Positions 28,518 through 36,796 of a stretch of 64,000 bases of DNA are shown piece after piece (within the stretch, counting starts at the first letter, position 1; each line of letters opens with the position of its first letter). The stretch covers positions 91,253 through 155,252 of the forward strand of contig JASJCI010000006.1 of assembly GCA_030066085.1 (NCBI GenBank), in the 5' to 3' direction. Position numbers and translations under genes: made by a program. This DNA comes from Gammaproteobacteria bacterium. GTDB lineage: Bacteria; Pseudomonadota; Gammaproteobacteria; GCA-001735895. Below the pieces are notes generated by a model. It saw nothing but the letters and a program-made list of their open reading frames with translations, ran no database searches and had not been told where the DNA came from.

Positions 28518-29297
28518 TCAATCGTAGTCCCTGTCCTTCCATTCGCGCACCGCGTGAAACACGGCGTCGCGGCCGGACAGCGAATTCCCGCTCCAGTTCT
28601 CGGCGGCGTGGATCACGCTGTCCTGGTCCGTGCGCATGAACGGGTTGGTCTCGAGCTCGATAGCAATGGGAAACGGAACGGTCGGCTGGTCCTGCTTCCG
28701 TTTCGCGGTATCCTGCCGGTGACGCTGATGTAACGCCTCGTTGTCGGGTTCGACCCACTGCGCGAAACCCAGGTTCGCCAGCGTGTACTCGTGCGCGCAG
28801 TATGCGAGCGTATCGCCGGGCAAAGCGGCAATTTTCTGCAACGAGCGGCTGAGCTGTTGGTGGGTGCCGCTGAAAACACGGCCGCAGCCACCGGCAAAAA
28901 GCGTATCGCCGCAAAACAGCACACCGTGTCCATAGTAGGCAATATGCCCCTCGGTGTGGCCGGGCACATCGAGCACTTCGAAATCGAGCTGCAAACCCTC
29001 GAGCCGCACCCGATCGCCCTCGACCAGTCGCACTTCCAGGTCCTTGATCGGCTCGTTTTTCGGTCCGTAGACGACCGCATCCGGCCATCGACTTTTCAGC
29101 TTGCGGATACCGCCGACATGATCGCCGTGCTTGTGCGTGATCAGAATGGCGTCGAGACGCAGTCCGCACTGCTCGATTGCCGTGATGACCGGGTCGGCGT
29201 CGCCCGGATCGACCACGGCGCAGCCGTTATGACCTTCACTTTCCAGTAACCACAAGTAGTTGTCTTCGAACGCGGGAATCGGGGAAATTTTCAACAT
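28518..29297 (-). CDS. gloB: Hydroxyacylglutathione hydrolase (glyoxalase II)
   Basis: The 259-residue metallo-beta-lactamase fold protein has ITHKHGDHVGG (HxHxDH) near 53-63, a VLDVPGHTEGHIAY region near 107-120, and VLFCGDTLFAGGCGR near 125-140. The C-terminal substrate-binding region has YCAHEYTLANLGFA. It cleaves S-lactoylglutathione to lactate. It sits between znuB (59 bp upstream) and hisI (19 bp downstream) on the same strand. The enzyme needs a Zn/Fe dinuclear centre, so its place in a zinc operon may be more than chance. Confidence 0.93.
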   Translation of the reverse strand: MLKISPIPAFEDNYLWLLESEGHNGCAVVDPGDADPVITAIEQCGLRLDAILITHKHGDHVGGIRKLKSRWPDAVVYGPKNEPIKDLEVRLVEGDRVRLEGLQLDFEVLDVPGHTEGHIAYYGHGVLFCGDTLFAGGCGRVFSGTHQQLSRSLQKIAALPGDTLAYCAHEYTLANLGFAQWVEPDNEALHQRHRQDTAKRKQDQPTVPFPIAIELETNPFMRTDQDSVIHAAENWSGNSLSGRDAVFHAVREWKDRDYD

Positions 29298-29356
29298 TTG
29301 CTTTTCGGTCTAGGTTTTTTGGAGAGGCTTCAGGTAAACGGTGACTGAGTGTTGTT

Positions 29357-30169
29357 TCAAACTCGAGACCTGGATTTTCGCCGATCGGACAGATTCCAGA
29401 AAATGCTGGAAAAGGCGAACATCAACGCCACCATGCAGACTATGGTGGGACCGGTTGGCGTATCGAGTTGATAGGAAGCCCGGAGCCCGACCAGGCTGGC
29501 GGCACAACCGATGATGGCCGCGGTGACCGCCATGGCCTCCGGCGTTTTGCAAAAGGGTCGTGCGGTTGCGGCCGGGATGATCAGCATCGCGGCAATCAGG
29601 AGCACGCCGACGACCTTGATCGCCACCGCAACCACGATCGCCAGCGCAATGGTGAGGATGAGCTGTTCGCGCCCCGGGGAGATGCCGCTGGCATGGGCCA
29701 GGTCGGGGTTCATCGTCGCCAGCAGCAAGCCGGACCAGCGATAAACCACCAGCACGACCACCAGGATGGCGCCACCCCAGATGATCGCGAGGTCGGTCTT
29801 GCCGACCGCCAGGATATCCCCGAACAGGTAAGCCATCAGGTCGATCCTGATACCGTCCAGGAACGAGACAGCTACCAGGCCTACCGCCAGCGAGGAGTGC
29901 GCCATGACCCCGAGCAGGGTATCCATGGCATAACCTCGACCGCTGAGGCTGGAGACCAACGTGGCCATGAACAGGCACACGACCAGGACACCGGCAAAAA
30001 TCGGGGTTTCCAGGGCCAGCGATAGAGCAACCCCGAGTACCGCGGCATGCGCGGTCGCGTCGCCGAAGTACGCCATCCTGCGCCAGACGATAAAACATCC
30101 GAGCGGTGCCGCTGCCAGCGCAACGCCGACACCGGCCAAAGTGGCCCGGACGAGAAAATCATCCAGCAT
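29357..30169 (-). CDS. znuB: ZnuB, zinc ABC transporter permease
   Basis: The 270-residue protein has seven to eight hydrophobic helices and the metal ABC-3 permease pattern: FIVWRRMAYFGDATAHAAVLGVALS near 26-50, and DLAHASGI in the cytoplasmic loop. It imports zinc with ZnuC and ZnuA. Its ATG overlaps the znuC stop (TGATG), so the two are translationally coupled. Confidence 0.93.
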   Translation of the reverse strand: MLDDFLVRATLAGVGVALAAAPLGCFIVWRRMAYFGDATAHAAVLGVALSLALETPIFAGVLVVCLFMATLVSSLSGRGYAMDTLLGVMAHSSLAVGLVAVSFLDGIRIDLMAYLFGDILAVGKTDLAIIWGGAILVVVLVVYRWSGLLLATMNPDLAHASGISPGREQLILTIALAIVVAVAIKVVGVLLIAAMLIIPAATARPFCKTPEAMAVTAAIIGCAASLVGLRASYQLDTPTGPTIVCMVALMFAFSSIFWNLSDRRKSRSRV

Positions 30170-30891
30170 CAGTTGACTCTATTATTATGGCTGTATGAAT
30201 GATGATCATGGTGGTGATAGACAGCTGTCTCCATATCGTCCAGGTCGAACAGCGACTGGTATTCGGGGGAGGCACTGACCACCTCGGGTTTCCCCTGGCA
30301 GCAGATATGTCCATTGAGACAGATGACGTGATCGGTTCTGCGCATGACCACGTGGAGTTCGTGACTGACCATGATCACCCCACAGCCCAGTTCCTCGCGC
30401 ACCGCATCGATCTGCCGGTAGAATCCCGCCGACCCCCGATGATCGAGGCTCTGGGTAGCTTCGTCCAGCAACAGCAGGTCGGGTTTTTCGAGCAACGCCC
30501 GCGCCAGCAGCACACGCTGGAATTCACCACCGGAAAGCGACATCACCTGCTGCTGATCCAGGCCTGAAATACCCGCCCCGGCCATCGCGGCATCGAGTGC
30601 TTCGGCCGATGGTCGGCGCGGTAAACTCATAAAGCGGCGCACCGGCATGGGCAGGGTTTCGTCGATGTGCACCCGTTGCGGCACGTAACCGATTTTCAGC
30701 CCGCGGGAATGCAGTACCTGACCGGACGCCGGCTTCACGGCGCCGATCAGCGCGCGCAACAGGGTCGACTTGCCCGATCCGTTGGGACCGATGATGGTGA
30801 CGATCTCGCCTCGCTCGAGGCCCATGTCGATGTCTTTTAGAACCATTCTCTGGCCCAGTTGAACACACAGGCCCCGGGTTTCTATCAGCAT
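30169..30891 (-). CDS. znuC: ZnuC, zinc ABC transporter ATPase
   Basis: The ABC ATPase has Walker A GPNGSGKSTLL, the signature LSGGEFQRVLLARALLEKPDLLLLDEAT, and a switch His in VSHELHVVM. The C-terminus is His-rich (YHHHDHHSYSHNN), as in many ZnuC proteins. The open frame reaches 30960, but the ATG at 30891 gives the usual MLIETRGLCV start and about 240 residues. The gene is divergent from znuA with a Zur-like box between. Confidence 0.93.
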   Translation of the reverse strand: MLIETRGLCVQLGQRMVLKDIDMGLERGEIVTIIGPNGSGKSTLLRALIGAVKPASGQVLHSRGLKIGYVPQRVHIDETLPMPVRRFMSLPRRPSAEALDAAMAGAGISGLDQQQVMSLSGGEFQRVLLARALLEKPDLLLLDEATQSLDHRGSAGFYRQIDAVREELGCGVIMVSHELHVVMRRTDHVICLNGHICCQGKPEVVSASPEYQSLFDLDDMETAVYHHHDHHSYSHNNRVN

Positions 30892-30978
30892 GTCAGCACG
30901 ACTCTTTTTATTTGCACATGGGTAATAGCCAGTCTGCCGGCAAATTGGGTTTGCCGTCAAAAAACGTATCGGTCATAA

Positions 30979-31000
30979 TGGTTACGTTATAACATATCAT
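30979..31000. promoter_or_regulatory. Zur-like operator in the znuC-znuA divergent region
   Basis: GTTATAAC at 30986-30993 is the dyad centre. The arms are GGTTAC on the left and ATATCAT on the right; the right arm is close to the gammaproteobacterial Zur consensus (GATATGTTATAACATATC), the left arm is weaker. It lies 88 bp upstream of the znuC start and 70 bp upstream of the znuA start, so one site could control both. The same core with nearly perfect arms occurs at 36773-36796. Confidence 0.75.
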
Positions 31001-31069
31001 AACTGAATAATTGTCATCCAGCGCGGCCTCAAGGTGACCGACGCGCTGGTTTTCGTCTGGAGAACAACC

Positions 31070-32134
31070 ATGTTTCGACTTTTCTTGTTGGGGTCATGCC
31101 TCTGCCTGTTCCTGCCGGTGACGGCAGTCGCCAGCCCGCCCAAAGTGGCCGTGGACATTGCACCCGTGCACTCGCTGGTCGCGCAGGTCATGACGGGCGT
31201 GGGGGAGCCGGACCTGGTCATTCGGCCGGGCGCGTCGCCGCACGAGTATACTTTGCGGCCTTCCGAAGCGGAAGCACTGTCCCGCGCCGACGTGGTGTTC
31301 TGGGTCAGCGAGGAACTGACGCCCTGGCTCGAATCTCCGATCGAGAACCTGGCTGACTCCGCCACCAAGGTGACGCTGCTGGAAGTTTCCGGTATCACCC
31401 TGCATGACTTCCGCGAAGGCGCCACGTTCGAAGCCCACGATCATCATGGCGATGAGCATGGGCACGACGACGAGCACGCCCACGAGGATGAACACGGGCA
31501 CAAGGACGAGCATGCTCACGAAGACGAGCACGCCCACGAAGACGAGCACGGGCACAAGGATGAACATGCCCATGAAGACGAGCACGGGCACAAAGACGCG
31601 CACGGGCATGCCCACGGCGAACATGATCCGCACGCCTGGCTGGACCCGGAAAACGCCAAGATCTGGCTAGAGACTATTGCCAGCGTGCTTGCCGAGGCAG
31701 ACGCCGCCAATGCCGCGACCTATCGCAGCAACGCGGCGACCGCGATCGCAAACCTGGACGCCCAGATCGCTTCCATTCGCGCCCGGACCGAAAAGCTGGG
31801 CGAAATCAAGTTCATCGTGTTTCACGATGCCTACCAGTACTTCGAGCGACGCTTCGACGTAGAGGCCACCGGCGCTATTTCCGTAGGCGATGCTTCGGAG
31901 CCGAGTCCCGCACGCGTCGCGGAAATTCGCGACACGGTTGCCGACCTGGGCGTACGCTGCGTGTTTACCGAACCACAGTACAATCCGGATATGGTGATCT
32001 CCGTATTCGAGAAAACGGAGGTCGCAACTATCGGCGTCATGGACCCTCTCGGCGCCGACATCGCTATCGGCCCGGATCATTACTCCAAACTGATGGAAGC
32101 ACTGGTATCGAGCATTACGCAGTGTCAGAATTGA
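31070..32134 (+). CDS. znuA: ZnuA, periplasmic zinc-binding protein
   Basis: The 354-residue protein has a signal peptide (MFRLFLLGSCLCLFLPVTAVAS), the N-lobe PVHSLVAQVMTGVGEPDLVIRPGASPHEYTL with a zinc His, a long acidic His-rich loop near 122-185, and then DPHAWLDPENAKIWLE and FHDAYQYFERRF with two more zinc ligands. The His-rich loop is unusually long and built from DEHAHE/DEHGHK repeats. ATG at 31070 is preferred to an upstream GTG because GGAGA precedes it and the signal peptide begins there. Confidence 0.94.
   Translation: MFRLFLLGSCLCLFLPVTAVASPPKVAVDIAPVHSLVAQVMTGVGEPDLVIRPGASPHEYTLRPSEAEALSRADVVFWVSEELTPWLESPIENLADSATKVTLLEVSGITLHDFREGATFEAHDHHGDEHGHDDEHAHEDEHGHKDEHAHEDEHAHEDEHGHKDEHAHEDEHGHKDAHGHAHGEHDPHAWLDPENAKIWLETIASVLAEADAANAATYRSNAATAIANLDAQIASIRARTEKLGEIKFIVFHDAYQYFERRFDVEATGAISVGDASEPSPARVAEIRDTVADLGVRCVFTEPQYNPDMVISVFEKTEVATIGVMDPLGADIAIGPDHYSKLMEALVSSITQCQN
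31437..31625 (+). repeat. Tandem His/Asp/Glu codon repeat inside znuA
   Basis: The DNA for the metal-binding loop is a run of near-identical 18-bp units (such as GAGCACGCCCACGAAGAC) that encode DEHAHE and DEHGHK. Such repeats can expand or contract by slippage while staying in frame. Confidence 0.8.
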
Positions 32135-32138
32135 CCAT

Positions 32139-33014
32139 GTGATACAGATACTTCCTTTGCCGGTTTCCGGAAACCGCCCGGCAGGTCGGTTTCTTGCTGC
32201 GCTGGCTTTGCTAACGCTGGCAGGTACTGGCGGCTGGCAGCCTGCGGCATTGGCCGAATCCCTGGTGCTGGAAGGCCCCATGGTACAGGGCGGCCTGGTC
32301 AAGGGTCGCGTCCCGCCGGGAACCGAGGTCGTTTTTGCCGGTGAACCGGTCCGCGTATCCAGCGAGGGGGATTTCCTGATCGGCTTCCACCGCGACGAAT
32401 CTTCCCGCTTGAACCTCGAGCTGACTTATCCTGGCGGCAAGGTGGAGACCAGGCAGCTGGCGGTCGATAAACGGGATTACAATGTTCAGCGCATCGACGG
32501 CCTGCCCCCGAGCAAGGTCACGCCCAGCGAGAAAGACCTGGAGCGGATTTACGCCGAGAGCCGGCTGATCAAGCAGGCCCGCAAACGGGACGACGACCGC
32601 ACCGACTACCAGACCGGGTTTATCTGGCCCACCGTCGGACGCATCTCCGGGATCTATGGCAGCCAGCGGATTCTCAACGGCAAACCCAGGCGGCCACACT
32701 ACGGCATCGATATCGCGGCGCCCAACGGCACCCCGGTAGTGGCCCCGGCCGACGGTATAGTCACCCTGGCCCATCCCGACACTTATTTCAACGGCGGTCT
32801 GATCGCCGTCGATCATGGTCACGGACTCAGTTCATGGTTTTCGCATCTCTCCAGGTTGCTGGTAAAAGAAGGCGCGCGAGTGAAACGGGGCGATAAAATC
32901 GCGGAGGTGGGTTCCACTGGCCGATCCACGGGACCTCACCTGGACTGGCGCATCAACCTGTTCGAACGCCGTCTCGATCCCTCGCTGCTCGTGGGACCCA
33001 TGCCGTCCGAGTAA
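32139..33014 (+). CDS. M23-family (LytM) peptidase, exported
   Basis: The 291-residue product has a signal sequence within its first 40 residues, an N-terminal beta domain (about 45-130), a linker, and an M23 domain: HYGIDIAAPNGTPVVAPADGIV near 187-208 (HxxxD), FSHLSRLLVKEGARVKRGDKIAEVGSTG, and GPHLDWRINLFERRLDP near 265-281. The usual HxH motif reads HLD here, as in a subset of M23 proteins, so the zinc site may be altered. GTG at 32139 follows the znuA stop by 4 bp; it is probably in the znuA operon and thus zinc-responsive. M23 peptidases cut peptidoglycan cross-bridges. Confidence 0.88.
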   Translation: MIQILPLPVSGNRPAGRFLAALALLTLAGTGGWQPAALAESLVLEGPMVQGGLVKGRVPPGTEVVFAGEPVRVSSEGDFLIGFHRDESSRLNLELTYPGGKVETRQLAVDKRDYNVQRIDGLPPSKVTPSEKDLERIYAESRLIKQARKRDDDRTDYQTGFIWPTVGRISGIYGSQRILNGKPRRPHYGIDIAAPNGTPVVAPADGIVTLAHPDTYFNGGLIAVDHGHGLSSWFSHLSRLLVKEGARVKRGDKIAEVGSTGRSTGPHLDWRINLFERRLDPSLLVGPMPSE

Positions 33015-33143
33015 CGGCAGTCAAAGACAATCTGATACTATCTGACCTGTCGATCGGCGGGTTCACGCCAAACTACGCTGCTCGACCTGATGCAGTGACC
33101 GAGCGCCGCCTGGCCGCTGAATCGAACAAAGGGATACAACGAG

Positions 33144-33536
33144 ATGAATACAACTGGGCAAACGCCTGTCGGCCCGAGCTGGTTTAAGTCTTGCGCCTTG
33201 CTCGTGCTGGCGAGCCTGGCAGCTACCGGTTGCGCCACCAGCTCCAAACCGGTCATCGATCCGGCTGGCGTCGACATGGTTCAGTACGAAAAGGACCTGG
33301 GGGAGTGTGAACAAATTGCGCAACAGGTCGAACAAAAAGCCGGCGAGCAGGCGGCTGGCGGCGCGCTTGTTACCGGCGCGATCGGGGCCGTTCTCGGCGG
33401 CAGCGACGGCGCCGCGAAGGGCGCTGGCGTAGGCCTGATCGGTGGCGCCGCCAAGGGCGCCGGGGCAACCACCCGCGAGCGCGACCAGGTCGTTAAAAAC
33501 TGTTTGCGCAACCGTGGTTACTCGGTACTCAACTGA
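33144..33536 (+). CDS. Glycine-zipper lipoprotein
   Basis: The 130-residue product has a lipobox AATGCATS, then a short helical linker (QYEKDLGECEQIAQQVEQKAGEQ) and a hydrophobic glycine-rich stretch (GGALVTGAIGAVLGGSDGAAKGAGVGLIGGAAKGAG) typical of glycine-zipper outer-membrane lipoproteins. GAG-rich sequence precedes the ATG. It may be part of the envelope group following znuA, but 130 bp separates it from the M23 gene. Confidence 0.82.
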   Translation: MNTTGQTPVGPSWFKSCALLVLASLAATGCATSSKPVIDPAGVDMVQYEKDLGECEQIAQQVEQKAGEQAAGGALVTGAIGAVLGGSDGAAKGAGVGLIGGAAKGAGATTRERDQVVKNCLRNRGYSVLN

Positions 33537-33585
33537 TTATCGGGCCAGGATCAAGGTTTATTGTTCAGAACAACAGCTTGCCTGA

Positions 33586-33651
33586 CGCATCGATCTGTTC
33601 GGGGGTCATCTCGATCCGTCATTGCTAGCAGGACCCATGCCGGCCGGCTGA
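33586..33651 (+). pseudogene. Remnant of a second M23 peptidase C-terminus
   Basis: These 22 codons read RIDLFGGHLDPSLLAGPMPAG and a stop, aligning with the last residues of the M23 gene upstream (RINLFERRLDPSLLVGPMPSE). The codon before it is TGA where the intact gene has TGG. The DNA is about 75 percent identical over 66 bp. No upstream homologous part is left, so it is the tail of a duplicated gene that has been almost fully lost. Confidence 0.75.
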
Positions 33652-33704
33652 CGGGTATCTTTCAGCCCGTGCGGTTTTTTCCAGGTCAGCGACAACGACT
33701 TCGC

Positions 33705-34745
33705 TTAAAACAGGGGATTCCCCATGCTGCTCTGCAATGCGGTCCGATACAGCCCCCAGCCCATCAAGATCAGCAGCGCTCCGCCTGCAAGGCGAACAGA
33801 AATGCCGAGGACGGCATGGTTGGTCGCGACCCGATTCCCATCGTCGTTGTTCGACAGCATGCTTTCGAGCCAGTGACGGGCATATTGACTGCCGAGCGCG
33901 ATCGCGCTGACCGATAACCCGGTCCCCAGGCCCATAAACAGGGTCGCCGCAATGCCGTAGTGAAATACGCCGACCAGGTGGGCATAAATCAAAACCACGA
34001 TTGCGCCGGAACACGGCCGTACGCCAACGGAAAAGATCACCGCCAGTGTTTGCCACCAGGAATGGTTCGCGTCGGGCACAAGCGCGTGGTTGCAGCCACA
34101 ATGATCCGCCGCATGCGCATCGTGATGCTGGTGGTCATGGTCATGGTCATGATCGTGATGGTCAGCCTGGTGCTGGTCGTTTCTGGAACGAGCAACGAGT
34201 TGCGCCAGCCTGCTCGAAGACTTCAGGCGGAATAATCGACGGATGGCCGAGAGCGAAAGCACCAGGCCGAGCAGCATGACCAGGATATAACTCACCAACG
34301 CCATTTCCTCGCCGTAGTTGTCGATGTCGGCAAATCTCAGGCGCAACAGGTTCACCGTTACACTGACCAGGGTTATTGCCACGAGCGCCTGCAGCAACGC
34401 GCTGGCCATGGAAATTCCGATACCCTTGCGAATACTCTCTCGATGGGTGCCGAGGTAGGTCGCGATAACCGCCTTGCCGTGTCCGGGACCAACGGCGTGG
34501 AACACACCGTAAGCAAAGCTCAGACCAACCAATCCCCAGCCATAGGTGGCCGTGTCTTCGCCGACGGCGCGGATATGCGTGGCCAGTTGCGCATGAAATG
34601 TCCTCTGCAATTCGATGACCAGGCTCATCAATCCGTTCCAGTACCAGAAGACCGCGATGACCAGCAGCGCGATCAGCCCGAACAGGAACAGCTTGCGCAT
34701 TTTTTCGATACGCGGAGCGCGGATTACTGCGTTAAAGTGATTCAT
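33705..34745 (-). CDS. Nickel/cobalt-transporter-family membrane protein (NiCoT/RcnA-like)
   Basis: The 346-residue protein has six or more membrane helices and the family signature GVFHAVGPGHGKAVIATYLG near 80-99, plus VGVRPCSGAIVVLIYAHLVG in the C-terminal half. Between the halves a His/Asp-rich cytoplasmic or periplasmic loop (DHHDHDHDHDHQHHDAHAADHCGCNH) can bind metal. In this setting (beside zur and a DUF1007 protein) it likely moves zinc rather than nickel or cobalt. ATG at 34745 overlaps the DUF1007 stop (TGATG), so the pair is coupled. Confidence 0.85.
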   Translation of the reverse strand: MNHFNAVIRAPRIEKMRKLFLFGLIALLVIAVFWYWNGLMSLVIELQRTFHAQLATHIRAVGEDTATYGWGLVGLSFAYGVFHAVGPGHGKAVIATYLGTHRESIRKGIGISMASALLQALVAITLVSVTVNLLRLRFADIDNYGEEMALVSYILVMLLGLVLSLSAIRRLFRLKSSSRLAQLVARSRNDQHQADHHDHDHDHDHQHHDAHAADHCGCNHALVPDANHSWWQTLAVIFSVGVRPCSGAIVVLIYAHLVGVFHYGIAATLFMGLGTGLSVSAIALGSQYARHWLESMLSNNDDGNRVATNHAVLGISVRLAGGALLILMGWGLYRTALQSSMGNPLF

Positions 34746-35431
34746 CAGGTTGCATCCGATGGACAATCGATTCGAACTTTTTCCGCGAAATTGATCCCGA
34801 GGCCATCTGTGTCCTTGCGGGTGCGGTCGAGACTTTGCGCATATTCAATCAGCTCGAAAGAAGGGTTCGGCGAATCCAGGTTCAGCTGGCACTGGGCGCC
34901 TGGTCCGCCCTCGATGGAAACGTTTTCGACCGTCCAGTAATTCATCGCGATGTAGTAAGTCGGATCGAACACCGACCAGGTCAGGCTTTTATCCTGAATG
35001 TCCATGGACTGGGTGATGTCGAATCGCATTTCGAGCTCGAGTACCGTCGGTTCCTTGTGGGTATTTTCGGCCAGTTGATACGATGACGGGCGCGGTAGCT
35101 CGATCTCGTTACCGTCAACTGTCAACACGGAAAAAAACCGCAGTCGGGTCAGGTTGGCAATCATCTGGTCGGCCATTTTCTTCAGGCCGGTTTCTTTGTC
35201 ACCATGCTCGTTGATTGCATCCGCCAGAGTCACCATGGAAAAGTAGGTATCGAACGACCAGTGCTGCCGGATCGCGATCAGCTGGCCCTGCTCGTCGAGG
35301 ATCATGTCGGCCTTCATGTCTATCCAGGAATGGGGATGTGCCGCAACGGATTGCACCCATAGCCCGCCGACCAACAGGCAGATCGAGAGCCACCGGGACA
35401 TTCCGATTTTCAATTGTGCCGTCACTGTCAT
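34745..35431 (-). CDS. DUF1007 family periplasmic protein
   Basis: The product has a signal peptide (n-region to about 30, ending VQSVAA) and mature HPHSWIDMKADMILDEQGQLIAIRQHW, the DUF1007 start with a His-rich N-terminus able to bind metal at the mature end. Family members are found with NiCoT-type permeases in metal loci. AGGA precedes the ATG at 35431; an alternative ATG at 35401 would shorten the n-region only. It is probably the substrate-handling partner of the downstream permease. Confidence 0.85.
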   Translation of the reverse strand: MTVTAQLKIGMSRWLSICLLVGGLWVQSVAAHPHSWIDMKADMILDEQGQLIAIRQHWSFDTYFSMVTLADAINEHGDKETGLKKMADQMIANLTRLRFFSVLTVDGNEIELPRPSSYQLAENTHKEPTVLELEMRFDITQSMDIQDKSLTWSVFDPTYYIAMNYWTVENVSIEGGPGAQCQLNLDSPNPSFELIEYAQSLDRTRKDTDGLGINFAEKVRIDCPSDAT

Positions 35432-35509
35432 AGATCCTGGCTGCATCCCTCTCTGTGAGAATAGTTCCCGCGTCACGTATCTGCTGGATATTGTCTGCCC
35501 GCAGCGCGA

Positions 35510-35974
35510 TCAGGCATGGCTGTTCGCGCAGCCTGCGCAGATGCAGTTGATTTCCAGTTGCGGGCGGTGCAATTCGAAACCGGCGTCCCGTACATTCTGC
35601 TTCAACGATCGCACCACTGACTCGCTGATATCCACCTCCTTCACGCGCTGACACGACTGGCAGATGAGGAACTGCGACACGCTATGTTCGTGTTCACCGG
35701 CAATATGGGCGCAAGCCACGTATTTATTCGCCAGGTTAAGCCTGTGCACGAGGCGTTCTTCTTCCAGGAATTCCAGGATCCGGTACACGGACATGGCTGG
35801 AATGGTTTCGTTGAACTCCGTTTTGCAATATTCGACCAGTTCATAGGCGGACAGGGCCTTGTCCGATTGCAGTAACCCGTAAAGGATTTGCTTGCGTTTA
35901 CTGGTCATGCGGGTGCCGTTTGCCTTACATTGCTGCTCGGCGCGATCGATGATTGCTTTTACCTTGCTCTTCAC
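35510..35974 (-). CDS. zur: Zur, zinc-responsive Fur-family repressor
   Basis: The 154-residue protein has a Fur-type winged helix (LTSKRKQILYGLLQS...AMSVYRILEFLEEERLVHRL in outline) and two CxxC pairs (ICQSCQ and CAGC) that form the structural zinc site. The regulatory zinc residues near CAHIAGEHEH are in place. Its position between the permease pair and the DUF1826 gene, with Zur-like boxes nearby, favours Zur over Fur. Confidence 0.88.
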   Translation of the reverse strand: MKSKVKAIIDRAEQQCKANGTRMTSKRKQILYGLLQSDKALSAYELVEYCKTEFNETIPAMSVYRILEFLEEERLVHRLNLANKYVACAHIAGEHEHSVSQFLICQSCQRVKEVDISESVVRSLKQNVRDAGFELHRPQLEINCICAGCANSHA

Positions 35975-36047
35975 GGTTTACTTACACGGATAGATTTAAA
36001 TCGCCAGGCTGTTTTGTCCTGATATGACCACTCGAGCGCAGCGGATT

Positions 36048-36737
36048 TTAAACCACGAAATCAAGCGTAAAAAGAAGGCGATTTTCGCCTGGCTTCGGCG
36101 TGGGAGAGCGATGGACCAGACCGCTATGTGTACCCCCTTCCCAGAGGGACCCCTGGAGTAAGGCCACGTCGCCGTTGGTCAATTGACGAATGTCCTCGGC
36201 ACTGCGATAGATGCCCGAGAGTTCGTCCGGCAACCCATTATTACCTTTGCCAAGTTTTGTGCGATCCACGGTGTCGTGCGGCAACCATTGCGTGCTGCAG
36301 CCAAGATAAGTGGTCACCAGTCTGCAAGGGACACGGTCGACATGGAAACGCGGGCACATCACGCGATCCAGGGTCGTCAGACGCAACCTGGCATGCTCCA
36401 GGTCGAACAGGCCGCAAAACAGGTCCACCAGGACAGCCATATCTTCAATCAAGGCATGAGCAGGTGCTAACTCCTGCAGCGCTCTCTGCAATTCAGTTGT
36501 GCAATCCGCCGGGGCTACAGTGAGTTCGATTTGCGGCGGCCTGAGGGGCTTCAACAGGTTACCCACCTCCTGTTGCAATCCGGGCGCAAGGCGCCGTTGC
36601 CAAACAGCAATGTTGCATGAATCCCGGAAAATATCAGCTAGCACGCTGGGGTGGTCTGATTGGGACAATGCCGGAATGACGGTGACGGTGGGCGGTGGTG
36701 TCGAAAAATCCGCCTGCTGTAAACTCGAAGGGTGCAT
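36048..36737 (-). CDS. DUF1826 family protein, zinc-regulon associated
   Basis: The 229-residue product matches DUF1826: IAVWQRRLAPGLQQEVGNLL near 44-63, PRFHVDRVPCRLVTTYLGCSTQWLPHD near 127-153, and then QLTNGDVALLQGSLWEGGTHSGLVHRSP near 186-213. The family is repeatedly found next to COG0523 metallochaperones and zinc regulon genes; its reaction is unknown. A near-perfect Zur-like palindrome lies 36 bp upstream. Confidence 0.85.
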   Translation of the reverse strand: MHPSSLQQADFSTPPPTVTVIPALSQSDHPSVLADIFRDSCNIAVWQRRLAPGLQQEVGNLLKPLRPPQIELTVAPADCTTELQRALQELAPAHALIEDMAVLVDLFCGLFDLEHARLRLTTLDRVMCPRFHVDRVPCRLVTTYLGCSTQWLPHDTVDRTKLGKGNNGLPDELSGIYRSAEDIRQLTNGDVALLQGSLWEGGTHSGLVHRSPTPKPGENRLLFTLDFVV

Positions 36738-36772
36738 TTTGTAATCTGGATCCCGGGACGCTCGATTACCTA

Positions 36773-36796
36773 AATGATATGTTATAACACATCATT
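36773..36796. promoter_or_regulatory. Zur-like operator upstream of the DUF1826 gene
   Basis: AATGATAT at 36773-36780, GTTATAAC at 36781-36788 and ACATCATT at 36789-36796 form a 24-bp palindrome with one mismatched pair. The core and arms match the known gammaproteobacterial Zur box. It lies 36 bp before the DUF1826 ATG, where it would overlap the promoter. Confidence 0.85.
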
